Shown here one piece after another: positions 1-5,663 of a stretch of 5,663 bases of DNA. Both the position numbers and the translations under genes were made by a program. The DNA lies in NCBI GenBank assembly GCA_903927495.1, contig CAIYNH010000135.1, positions 1 to 5,663 of the forward strand. Reading direction: 5' to 3'. How positions within the stretch are numbered: position 1 is the first letter of the stretch; each line of letters begins with the position of its first letter. The notes beneath the pieces were generated by a model that did no database searches, was not told where the DNA came from, and saw nothing but the letters and a program-made list of their open reading frames with translations. Source of the stretch: an uncultured beta proteobacterium (GTDB lineage: Bacteria > Pseudomonadota > Gammaproteobacteria > Burkholderiales > Burkholderiaceae_C).

Positions 1-179
1 AGGCCGAGTTCCTCGTCTGTGAGAGTGCGGGCCTCGTTTTCAAGCAGGATCGGAATGCCGTCGCGCACAGGGTAAGCCAGACGCGCACTTCGCGACACCA
101 GTTCCTGTGCCTCATGTCTGTATTCAAGAGGCCCTTTGGTAACGGGGCAAACCAGAAGTTCAAGTAGTCGTGTGTCCAT
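1..179 (-). CDS. ycaR: Trm112 family protein (YcaR-like), 3' end cut by window edge
   Basis: Fifty-nine codons are visible, beginning [13 protein letters not shown] and running into the left edge. The family's small proteins are about 60 residues, so only a few residues should be missing. The pattern LLELLVCPV, then [18 protein letters not shown] and LLENEAR, is that of the Trm112/YcaR family. In eukaryotes and archaea, Trm112 activates methyltransferases; the bacterial YcaR role is not settled. The gene starts at an ATG (177-179) inside the 3' end of lpxK, overlapping it by 20 bases. I see no Shine-Dalgarno sequence in front, so translation probably depends on coupling to lpxK. In E. coli, as I recall it, ycaR lies between lpxK and kdsB, which fits this position. 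Oddity: E. coli YcaR has CPVC and a further Cys near residue 29. Here these read CPVT and LVS, so only Cys11 remains and a classical zinc site is unlikely. The family call is firm; the biochemical role is open. Confidence 0.9.
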   Translation of the reverse strand, partial: MDTRLLELLVCPVTKGPLEYRHEAQELVSRSARLAYPVRDGIPILLENEARTLTDEELG

Positions 180-1251
180 GGGCGTGATGATAGCGTTGTA
201 AAAGGAGGTAAAGCCGCTGGTCAAACTCAGTCCAAAAAGCCGGCTCAGGTGAAAACTCCAGCGGCACGGCCAGCGCGTCTGGCTGTGTGCGCCACAGTTT
301 GATTGCATCTTTTTCAGTACAAATTATTGTGAAAAGTCCGTCTTTATTGCTGGACCAGCTATCAAAATCATAGTGATCTGGAAGAGCCTCTGTGGCATTC
401 AGTATCAAACCCTGATCGCGTAGCATTGAAAAAAATGCTTCAGGTTGTGCTATTGCGGCTACCGCGAGCAAGGGTTTGAGTTGCATTGAATCGTTTGGCA
501 CCCATGGCATTTCAGGTTCCCGGCTTTGGGGCAATAAATTGCTGGAAACATAGTTTGCCAGAGCTACCCTGCTGCCATCCGAATGAATAGCGTGACTTGC
601 CAAGGCACGTTGTGCAGTGAAACCGGCAAATGCGGCTTGCCCACCCGTATGCAGCACCATGTCAAGCTTTCTGGGCCAAGGTTCGCGTAACGGACCGGCA
701 GGCAACAAAAACCCATTACCCACCCCACTGTCGTTAAACACCCCAATTTCCAGATCACGCTGCAAACTCAAATGCTGCAAGCCATCGTCACAAACAATAA
801 CTTGAGTGGAAGGATATTTGGCCAACAGGGCTTGGGCTGCTTGTACTCGATTGGCGGCAACGAACACGGGAACCGCCGTGCGACGCTGAATCAGTGCGGG
901 TTCATCACCGACTGCTTCCACTGCACTGCCTGCCAAAACCTCCAGACATTCCTGACTATGCCGTCCGTAGCCGCGCGAAATCACACCAATTTGAACACCC
1001 TGAGTCTGTAAATGCTGCACCAGCGCCATCACTACCGGGGTTTTTCCGGCACCGCCGGTGACCACGTTACCGACAACAATCACAGGCACAGATATTCGCT
1101 GAGATGCCAGCCAGCCAAGGCGGTATAACGTTTTGCGCAGGCCAACCAGCAGCCCATACATGCATGACACCGGCCACAACAGCCGCGCCAACAGGCTTCG
1201 CTTGTTCCAGGTTGCAGTCAGAATACGGTGAATGGCTGACACTTGCTGCAT
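160..1251 (-). CDS. lpxK: Tetraacyldisaccharide 4'-kinase LpxK
   Basis: LpxK transfers the ATP gamma-phosphate to the 4'-position of the tetraacyldisaccharide-1-phosphate lipid A precursor, making lipid IVA at the cytoplasmic face of the inner membrane. Numbered from the ATG, residues about 20-45 form the hydrophobic N-terminal anchor ([19 protein letters not shown]). The Walker A loop [12 protein letters not shown] is at about 61-72, SRGYGR at 92-97, GDEP at 115-118, DDGLQH at 155-160, [10 protein letters not shown] at 181-190, PDHYDF at 291-296 and TEKDA at 312-316. These are the family landmarks, including the acidic residues used for Mg and catalysis. At 363 residues it is longer than the E. 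coli enzyme (about 328), partly through a loop near 240-258. I chose the ATG at 1251, 12 bases after the exbD stop. A TTG at 1260 would add three residues, and neither start has a clear Shine-Dalgarno sequence. The 3' end overlaps the Trm112-like gene by 20 bases. Confidence 0.96.
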   Translation of the reverse strand: MQQVSAIHRILTATWNKRSLLARLLWPVSCMYGLLVGLRKTLYRLGWLASQRISVPVIVVGNVVTGGAGKTPVVMALVQHLQTQGVQIGVISRGYGRHSQECLEVLAGSAVEAVGDEPALIQRRTAVPVFVAANRVQAAQALLAKYPSTQVIVCDDGLQHLSLQRDLEIGVFNDSGVGNGFLLPAGPLREPWPRKLDMVLHTGGQAAFAGFTAQRALASHAIHSDGSRVALANYVSSNLLPQSREPEMPWVPNDSMQLKPLLAVAAIAQPEAFFSMLRDQGLILNATEALPDHYDFDSWSSNKDGLFTIICTEKDAIKLWRTQPDALAVPLEFSPEPAFWTEFDQRLYLLLQRYHHAHGHTTT

Positions 1252-1263
1252 CTCAAGCAAGGT

Positions 1264-1686
1264 TCACCGGGAAGCTGTTGACGACTGCGTTGCAAATGTA
1301 ATCTGGGAGAGTCCCGCGCGGCGAGAGGCTTCCATCACAGTGATCACCGCTTGGTGTTTGGCACTGGCATCAGCGTGAATAATGACCACCGATTCCTTGC
1401 CAGCCTTGGCAGCGGCTTTCAAAGCGCTGGCAAGTTCATTCATACCGCGCCCGGCGATCGGCTGCTTATTCACGCTGTAATCACCCTCGCTGCTAACGGA
1501 AACCAGTACTTCTTTGGGGTAATCGCGCAGCGCCTCCAGATCTGCCACCGGCAATTTGAGCTGCATTTCAGTAAATTTGCTGTAAGTGGTGGAAAGCATC
1601 AAAAAAATCAGAATAACCAGCAGCACATCGATAAATGGAATCAAGTTGATTTCTGGCTCTTCCTTGGTGCGCGGACGAAAGTTCAT
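1264..1686 (-). CDS. exbD: Biopolymer transport protein ExbD/TolR family
   Basis: This 140-residue protein has the ExbD/TolR layout. A short charged cytoplasmic start (MNFRPRTKEEPEIN) is followed by a single membrane helix at about residues 15-35 (LIPFIDVLLVILIFLML) and a periplasmic domain of about 100 residues ending ITFATQ. The invariant membrane aspartate of PFID, which carries protons in this family, is Asp20. ExbD pairs with the ExbB pentamer to turn the proton gradient into work on a TonB-like partner; no tonB is visible here. The ATG at 1686 is preferred because it gives the usual NFR start. The frame can also open at a TTG at 1692, two codons earlier. The ATG lies 12 bases after the exbB stop, with only a G-rich stretch (GGCGGG) as a possible ribosome site. 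lpxK follows closely, which suggests one transcript. The choice between an ExbD and a TolR role cannot be made from sequence alone, but no pal or tolAB genes are in view. Confidence 0.94.
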   Translation of the reverse strand: MNFRPRTKEEPEINLIPFIDVLLVILIFLMLSTTYSKFTEMQLKLPVADLEALRDYPKEVLVSVSSEGDYSVNKQPIAGRGMNELASALKAAAKAGKESVVIIHADASAKHQAVITVMEASRRAGLSQITFATQSSTASR

Positions 1687-1698
1687 GGCCAAGCCCGC

Positions 1699-2325
1699 CT
1701 ACTTGCGCAAGGTGTTGAGGTGGCGTGCCAGCCGCTCGGAGGCCAACTCCAACGTGAGCAAGTATTCGTCCACCCGGGCCCTGAAATAGCGCCAAAAAAT
1801 CAACGACGGTATCGCTACGATCAGACCGAACGCAGTGTTGTACAGAGCCACAGAGATGCCATGTGCGAGTTGTGCCGGGTTACCGCCGGTGGCTCCAGTT
1901 GGGGGTTGTGAACCAAAGATCTCGATCATGCCAACCACCGTGCCAAACAGCCCCATCAGCGGCGCAGCTGATGCAATGGTAGCGAGCGCGCTCAGGTAAC
2001 GCTCCAACCGGTGCGCCACCAAACGCCCCGCGCTCTCCATGCTGGAACGTAATTCGTCCTCGCTGCAACGCGGATTGTTGCTCAGGGCACGCAGGCCGCT
2101 GGCAAGCACCTCACCCAGTGCGGAATTTTTTTCCAGCTGATTCACCACGTCAGGTCCAGGAACCGACGTACGCGCAACGCTCAAGACTTCGTTGAGTAAT
2201 TTTGGAGGCACAACTTTGATAGCTTTGAGGCTAATAAAACGCTCAATGACCAATGCCATGGCCAGCACCGAGCAGGCAACCAAGGGCCAAATCGGCCAGC
2301 CTGCAGCTTGTAGGATGGAAAACAA
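1699..2325 (-). CDS. exbB: MotA/TolQ/ExbB proton channel family protein
   Basis: This is the proton-channel partner of ExbD. The 208 residues give three membrane helices: about 10-28 (WPIWPLVACSVLAMALVIER), 113-137 (ALATIASAAPLMGLFGTVVG) and 154-177 (HGISVALYNTAFGLIVAIPS). A cytoplasmic loop lies between the first and second helices and a helical tail follows the third. The conserved channel threonines appear as Thr129 (GLFGTVVGM) and Thr164 (YNTAFGL). E. coli ExbB has a glutamate in the third helix (GIAEAL); here the position is Val159 (GISVAL). The start is TTG at 2325. Upstream to an in-frame stop near 2382 there is no ATG or GTG, and the first internal ATG (residue 23) would cut away most of helix 1. 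A GGAG seven bases ahead supports the TTG. The gene opens the exbB-exbD-lpxK-ycaR group, about 200 bases after the previous gene, and probably has its own promoter. As with exbD, a TolQ-like role is possible but less likely from context. Confidence 0.94.
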   Translation of the reverse strand: MFSILQAAGWPIWPLVACSVLAMALVIERFISLKAIKVVPPKLLNEVLSVARTSVPGPDVVNQLEKNSALGEVLASGLRALSNNPRCSEDELRSSMESAGRLVAHRLERYLSALATIASAAPLMGLFGTVVGMIEIFGSQPPTGATGGNPAQLAHGISVALYNTAFGLIVAIPSLIFWRYFRARVDEYLLTLELASERLARHLNTLRK

Positions 2326-2332
2326 ATTAAAA

Positions 2333-2336
2333 CTCC
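2333..2336 (-). promoter_or_regulatory. Ribosome binding site deciding the exbB TTG start
   Basis: On the minus strand, GGAG stands seven bases before the TTG at 2325, inside AGCGGAGTTTTAAT. The spacing suits a Shine-Dalgarno site. It is the main evidence for TTG initiation, because the frame has no ATG or GTG between the upstream stop and this point. Confidence 0.7.
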
Positions 2337-2361
2337 GCTGGTGAACTAAATGGGCGTTGCG

Positions 2362-2391
2362 ATTATGGCGCAGCGTAGATCAGGACAGCAA
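2362..2391 (-). promoter_or_regulatory. Possible sigma70-type promoter for exbB-exbD-lpxK-ycaR
   Basis: On the minus strand, CATAAT (2362-2367) matches the -10 consensus at five of six bases. TTGCTG (2386-2391) matches the -35 consensus at only three of six, with an 18-base spacer. Transcription would start near 2355 and leave a leader of about 30 bases carrying the GGAG site. An alternative further upstream in the same gap is TTGAAA (five of six) with a poorer -10, GATGAT. The rest of the 2326-2528 gap shows no clear terminator and no gene that I can support. This is a by-eye match and weak. Confidence 0.3.
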
Positions 2392-2528
2392 CCGATTGAT
2401 TGCGGCACATCAGCAGCAACGAACCACCAACATACCGCACATGACTTCAGACGACATCATCGCCAAATAGAGGGCTTCGTTTCAATTCACCGTCGGCCTG
2501 GACTTTTGGTTTCAAGTTTATTGATCGG

Positions 2529-3431
2529 TCAACCCATCAAGCCTGGTAAGGTACGTCTGCTCACAAACTGTCTGACAACTCCGCATACTGGATCGGTAAA
2601 TTCAAGCTGCCTAGCCAACAGTTGCAATGGGTGCGCGTAGTCGATTTGACCTTCAGGGGTGAGCGTCGGGTACAGACCGTCGTTCAAGATTGGCAAACCC
2701 AAAGCCAGCATGTGAACGCGCAGTTGATGACGCTGGCCGGTCACAGGCTTCAATTGGTAGCGAGCCAGTTGGCCTCGCACTTCAAGCACATCAATGTGAG
2801 TGATCGCGTTCACCGGGCCAGACACTTCATGCTGCAACATGAAGTGTCCCGCCGCTTTGATGCGGCTGCTGCGCGTCAGTGGAAAGTTCATGTTGACGTT
2901 CCAGGGTGCAATGGCCTCATAGGTTTTGTGCACGGCATGCTGGCTGAACAACTGACAGTAGGCGGCTCGATTGGCTGGCTGCTTGGAAAACATCACCAGA
3001 CCGGCGGTGTCTCGGTCAATGCGGTGAATCGGCACAAGTTGATCCAACCCCAATTTGTGCTTCAAACGCACCAGCACGGTCTCGGCTAGGTAGCCGCCTG
3101 AAGGTACCACCGGCAAGAAATGCGGCTTATCCACTACGATCAGGTGTTCATCTTCAAACAGCACTTCCTCCTCAAAAGGAATACGCACCTCTTGTGGTAC
3201 TTCGCGGTAGTAGTACAGGCACCGACGGGGCCGATACGTTTGATTGACCAACAGCGCGATGCCCTGCTCGTCAATTACATCGCCCTGAGCCATGCGCTGC
3301 CGCCAGGTCTGTTGAGTAACGGCGGGGAAGCGCTCAATTAGAAAATCCAGCAGTGACGGCCACCCACCCGGTGGCAAGGCCACACAGCTCGGGCCAACTC
3401 CTTGGCGCGTGGGCGGCTTAAACGCGTTCAA
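2529..3431 (-). CDS. RluA-family RNA pseudouridine synthase
   Basis: The enzyme converts specific uridines in rRNA or tRNA to pseudouridine. The 300 residues carry the RluA-family core: [21 protein letters not shown] at about 92-112, then the catalytic motif [10 protein letters not shown] (136-145) with Asp139 as nucleophile, and GQRHQLRVH at 232-240 followed by [11 protein letters not shown]. Residues about 38-75 resemble a reduced S4-like RNA-binding segment. Which uridine it modifies cannot be read from the sequence, so no rlu or tru symbol is given. The start is TTG at 3431, overlapping the trmB end by 14 bases. Family members as I remember them begin with a similar PPTR-GVG segment, which supports this early start. 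The alternative is GTG at residue 17, and no strong ribosome site is seen for either. It is the last gene of the thrB-to-pseudouridine-synthase group, and trmB next to it is also an RNA-modifying enzyme. The gene contains a perfect 11-base inverted repeat (2821-2848). Confidence 0.93.
   Translation of the reverse strand: MNAFKPPTRQGVGPSCVALPPGGWPSLLDFLIERFPAVTQQTWRQRMAQGDVIDEQGIALLVNQTYRPRRCLYYYREVPQEVRIPFEEEVLFEDEHLIVVDKPHFLPVVPSGGYLAETVLVRLKHKLGLDQLVPIHRIDRDTAGLVMFSKQPANRAAYCQLFSQHAVHKTYEAIAPWNVNMNFPLTRSSRIKAAGHFMLQHEVSGPVNAITHIDVLEVRGQLARYQLKPVTGQRHQLRVHMLALGLPILNDGLYPTLTPEGQIDYAHPLQLLARQLEFTDPVCGVVRQFVSRRTLPGLMG
2821..2848. repeat. Perfect inverted repeat inside the pseudouridine synthase gene
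   Basis: GACACTTCATG (2821-2831) and CATGAAGTGTC (2838-2848) are exact reverse complements separated by six bases (CTGCAA). In the message they would form an 11-base-pair stem with a six-base loop. The arms encode the HFMLQHEVS segment around residues 196-204, in frame. No run of T follows, so it is not a typical terminator. Confidence 0.7.
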
Positions 3432-4224
3432 ACACCACGTCCCAAACGCCGTGACCGAGTTTGATACCCCGGTTTTCGAATTTGGTCAATGGACGATATT
3501 GCGGTTTAGGAGCAAAACCGAGCAGTTCAGGGTATGCGCTCAGAGCCCTATTATTTAGCAACGATTCGGCGCTGAGCACCTCTAGAATCTGCTCGGCATA
3601 AGACTGCCAATCGGTAGCGCAATGCAGGTAAGCGCCCACTTTCAGACGCGCAGCAAGTTTGGCCACTAGCGGAGCTTGTATCAGACGGCGCTTGTTATGT
3701 TTCTTTTTATGCCACGGATCTGGAAAAAAAATGTGCACACCACTCAGGCTTTGCAGTGGCAACATATGGTCAATGACCTCCACCGCATCGTGGGCGCAGA
3801 TGCGAATATTTTGCAAATTCTGTTCACCCAATCGTTTGAGAAGCGCACCAACGCCTGGTTCATGCACCTCGCAACACAAAAAATTGATCTCGGGCAGCAG
3901 TGCAGCAATGTGTGCAGTTGCCTCTCCCATGCCAAAACCGATCTCAAGGATGGTGTCCCTGGGTTTATCGAATTTTTGGTCTGCAAAACTCTCTGCATCA
4001 GCGTATGCAGCTATAAAATCAATAGCAAAAGGTTGATAAGGGAGTAGATACTTGGGGCCTAGTATTTCAAAAGCCTTGTTTTGTCCGCTCGTGGTGCGTC
4101 CGGCGCGACGCACAAAACTCTTGATGGTCTTAGGGTAAGCGACATCATTTAGGGCATGGTTGCCGTGCTGATGAGACGATAGCATCGACAACTGGGTTGT
4201 TGGATTAAGTGGATTGTGATTCAC
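3418..4224 (-). CDS. trmB: tRNA (guanosine(46)-N7)-methyltransferase TrmB
   Basis: TrmB uses S-adenosylmethionine to methylate N7 of G46 in the variable loop of tRNAs. The 268-residue product shows the family signatures in order: [10 protein letters not shown] at 34-43, the SAM-binding loop EIGFGMG at 94-100, EVHEPGVG at 119-126, HDAVEV at 145-150, [15 protein letters not shown] at 166-180, ATDW at 203-206, TKFENRG at 247-253, and the C-terminal [13 protein letters not shown]. coli TrmB is about 239 residues; the excess is mostly N-terminal. The GTG start at 4224 overlaps the preceding stop as GTGA, a common coupling arrangement. An in-frame ATG 13 codons later (4185) is a real alternative that would give 255 residues, because the first 30 residues are not conserved in the family as I know it. 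The key FFPDP motif is encoded across a run of eight T. The downstream pseudouridine synthase starts within the last 14 bases. Confidence 0.96.
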   Translation of the reverse strand: MNHNPLNPTTQLSMLSSHQHGNHALNDVAYPKTIKSFVRRAGRTTSGQNKAFEILGPKYLLPYQPFAIDFIAAYADAESFADQKFDKPRDTILEIGFGMGEATAHIAALLPEINFLCCEVHEPGVGALLKRLGEQNLQNIRICAHDAVEVIDHMLPLQSLSGVHIFFPDPWHKKKHNKRRLIQAPLVAKLAARLKVGAYLHCATDWQSYAEQILEVLSAESLLNNRALSAYPELLGFAPKPQYRPLTKFENRGIKLGHGVWDVVFERV

Positions 4225-4997
4225 GGCAGTTCAGGGGATTCGGTAAAGCAGTCTGAAAAAGTAAAGTAGAGCGACGTAAAAAACATGGTTGCAATCAGCA
4301 ACAAAGCCGGAAACATCAGTGTGCCAGCCAGATCCGGACTTCCAACCAGCGATGCCAATGTAGTAATAGCCAGCACCGTCAGCACCATTACGCCCATCCA
4401 CATGACCCCAAATACAGTAAAGGCCCAAAAATTCCGAAAACAGGCAACGATGCTGAAAAACAGACTTTTAACGGGAGATAAACCATGCCAAAAAACCAGT
4501 GCCGGTGCGTGCCAGAACATCAGCGAGAGCGGCAAGTGCATGCCAATAAAAATCCACATGGCAATTTGAAAATCGGCAGACTGGAGCAAATCTTGCGAAG
4601 GCATACTGCCACCCATATAAAGGCGAGCAAAGCCACCACCATCCACTAGATACGAGCCACCCATGGCGATCAAAAAGCCGACAGCATACAAAACGCCTAG
4701 CGTCAACATCGCGTGTGCTAGATGCTTGCCTGACCGAAACGCAGACAACAGGATCAATGGCATCGGAAATTTACCCAAAGTGGCCTCACGCGTAGCAGCC
4801 ATCAAACCCAGCGTCGCAGCCGGCAGCAGTGTCATAGCCATTGGCAAGCCTATCAGGGGTAGCATGGTGGTCAGTGTCATGATGGCCATGAACATAAAAA
4901 ACAACCCAGCTAACGCCAGCGGTTGCCTGAAAAATGTCTTAATGCCTAGTTTGACCCAGGTGGCCCCGGTGCGGGAGCTGACCAGATTAAGTTTCAT
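4221..4997 (-). CDS. BPSS1780-type multi-pass membrane protein of unknown function
   Basis: This 258-residue, strongly hydrophobic protein has about six predicted membrane segments, near residues 27-45, 47-67, 95-117, 143-165, 193-218 and 225-247. It has a short soluble start ([21 protein letters not shown]), a loop with Gly and Ser at about 118-140, and an acidic C-terminal tail. I recognise no catalytic motif or transporter signature. The opening pattern ([13 protein letters not shown]) and overall shape match what I recall as the BPSS1780 family of betaproteobacterial membrane proteins, which has no known function. Its ATG overlaps the thrB stop as ATGA (4994-4997) and its TGA overlaps the trmB GTG (4221-4224), so it is almost certainly translated from the same message as both. 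The tight coupling argues that it is a real, expressed gene. It gives no direct clue to substrate, and linking it to homoserine or threonine would be a guess. Confidence 0.85.
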   Translation of the reverse strand: MKLNLVSSRTGATWVKLGIKTFFRQPLALAGLFFMFMAIMTLTTMLPLIGLPMAMTLLPAATLGLMAATREATLGKFPMPLILLSAFRSGKHLAHAMLTLGVLYAVGFLIAMGGSYLVDGGGFARLYMGGSMPSQDLLQSADFQIAMWIFIGMHLPLSLMFWHAPALVFWHGLSPVKSLFFSIVACFRNFWAFTVFGVMWMGVMVLTVLAITTLASLVGSPDLAGTLMFPALLLIATMFFTSLYFTFSDCFTESPELP

Positions 4998-5663
4998 GTG
5001 GCAGTTTCCAGTCGGTCAAAGTTGATATTGCTGGCGGTGCTTTGGCGCAGAATGAGTTCAAAACTGGCAGGGTCATGCGCCTTGAGTATGCTAGCTTGTC
5101 GGGGCAAATAAAAGTCCCATAGTCGAGACAGCCAAAAACGCAGTGCACTGGCGCGCAGCATGGCCGCTAACATTCCGAGCTCGACCACTTCAAGACGGCG
5201 CACAGTGTTGTAAGATGCTATAAACATATGAGCATATTGTGCATTGATCATGCCTGTTTGAAGGTCAATGCACCAATCATTAAGGCATACAGCCAAATCG
5301 AATATCAATGCATCGAAACCGGCAAAATAAAAATCAAAAAAACCACTCAAAATGGGCTTACCTGCTACCGTGTCAAACATCACGTTGTCGCGAAAGAGAT
5401 CTGCATGCACCTGGCCGCGAGGCAGATTAGCATAGCTATCTAAAGCCGCAACTTGGTTCTGATAACTAAGTTCTTGTTGGATCAGCGACTTTTGATTAGC
5501 GCTAAGATAGGGCAGTACGACTGGTACGGTCTCGTTCCACCACGCTACCCCTCGTAAATTGGGTTGCCTTAATTCAAAATCACTGCCCGCCAAGTGCATT
5601 TTGGCCAGCATTACCGCCACCTGGGCACGATGTTCGGAAGAAGGATCAAGTTCAGTTTTACCA
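4994..5663 (-). CDS. thrB: Homoserine kinase, APH-fold type (ThrB), 5' end outside window
   Basis: Homoserine kinase phosphorylates L-homoserine with ATP in the cytoplasm, the step before threonine synthase. This is the aminoglycoside-phosphotransferase-fold version common in beta- and other proteobacteria, not the GHMP-kinase ThrB of E. coli. The visible 222 residues are the C-terminal two thirds of a protein normally a little over 300 long. They include AVMLAKMHLAGSDF, RQPNLRGVAWWNETVP and the catalytic loop HADLFRDN (5384-5407) with the Brenner-type Asp and Asn. The metal-binding segment GFFDFYFAGFDALIFDLAVC follows, then LRFWLSRLWDFYLPR near the end. The frame stays open to the right edge (GKTELDPSSEHRAQ before the GTG at 5620), so that GTG is an internal codon and not the start. 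The stop overlaps the next gene's ATG by four bases. The WWNETVP and RLWDFYLPR segments favour ThrB over other APH-fold kinases such as choline kinases. No defect is seen in the visible part. Confidence 0.9.
   Translation of the reverse strand, partial: GKTELDPSSEHRAQVAVMLAKMHLAGSDFELRQPNLRGVAWWNETVPVVLPYLSANQKSLIQQELSYQNQVAALDSYANLPRGQVHADLFRDNVMFDTVAGKPILSGFFDFYFAGFDALIFDLAVCLNDWCIDLQTGMINAQYAHMFIASYNTVRRLEVVELGMLAAMLRASALRFWLSRLWDFYLPRQASILKAHDPASFELILRQSTASNINFDRLETAT

Noticed and set aside
1351..1911. Open frame of 186 codons on the plus strand opposite exbD and exbB
   Set aside because: It lies wholly antisense to two clearly conserved genes, spans their junction, has no recognisable domain, and is explained by codon bias of the real genes.
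2402..2440. Weak inverted and direct repeats (TGCGG/CCGCA, ATGTGC copies) in the exbB upstream gap
   Set aside because: The arms are only five bases with a long spacer, too short to call an operator or terminator by eye.
2410..2460. Short minus-strand frame of 16 codons (MMSSEVMCGM...) in the intergenic gap
   Set aside because: There is no Shine-Dalgarno sequence ahead of it and it is short enough to occur by chance. A leader peptide cannot be excluded, but nothing supports one.
2350..2640. Open frame of 96 codons on the plus strand across the exbB-pseudouridine synthase gap
   Set aside because: Its 3' part is antisense to the pseudouridine synthase C-terminus, the product is low in recognisable pattern, and no ribosome site or terminator supports it.
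2622..3089. Open frame of 155 codons on the plus strand inside the pseudouridine synthase gene
   Set aside because: It is antisense to a complete, conserved enzyme including its catalytic motif and shows no domain of its own.
3659..4047. Two overlapping plus-strand open frames opposite trmB
   Set aside because: Both are antisense to the conserved methyltransferase core; two competing frames in the same place suggest base composition and not genes.
5228..5443. Plus-strand open frame of 71 codons opposite thrB
   Set aside because: It is antisense to the kinase catalytic loop and metal-binding segment, with no independent support.

Overview
The window is an ordinary, densely packed stretch of a bacterial chromosome. 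All eight genes recognised lie on the minus strand. The protein sequences and gene order (exbB, exbD, lpxK, then a Trm112-family gene; a class-II thrB; a BPSS1780-type membrane protein) point to a betaproteobacterium of the Burkholderiales, probably Comamonadaceae-like. That placement rests on remembered family patterns, not on a search.

Read in the direction of transcription, from high to low coordinates, the first group is homoserine kinase (thrB, its 5' part outside the window), a multi-pass membrane protein of unknown function, the tRNA m7G46 methyltransferase trmB, and an RluA-family RNA pseudouridine synthase. Stop and start codons overlap at every junction (4, 4 and 14 bases), so the four genes are very probably one translationally coupled transcript. 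Two of them modify RNA, one belongs to threonine synthesis, and one is uncharacterised.

A gap of about 200 bases (2326-2528) follows. It holds no convincing gene, but it carries a weak promoter-like sequence and a good ribosome binding site for the next group: exbB, exbD, lpxK and a Trm112/YcaR-family gene cut by the left edge. ExbB and ExbD form a proton-driven inner-membrane motor. LpxK phosphorylates the lipid A precursor at the inner membrane. YcaR-like genes normally sit beside lpxK and kdsB. This group therefore links envelope energisation with lipopolysaccharide synthesis.

No RNA genes, mobile elements, CRISPR arrays or broken genes were seen. I found no credible new biological system. 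The points worth a second look are the loss of zinc-ligand cysteines in the Trm112-like protein, a valine at the transmembrane glutamate position of ExbB, heavy use of non-ATG starts, a perfect hairpin inside the pseudouridine synthase gene, and the uncharacterised membrane protein wedged between thrB and trmB.
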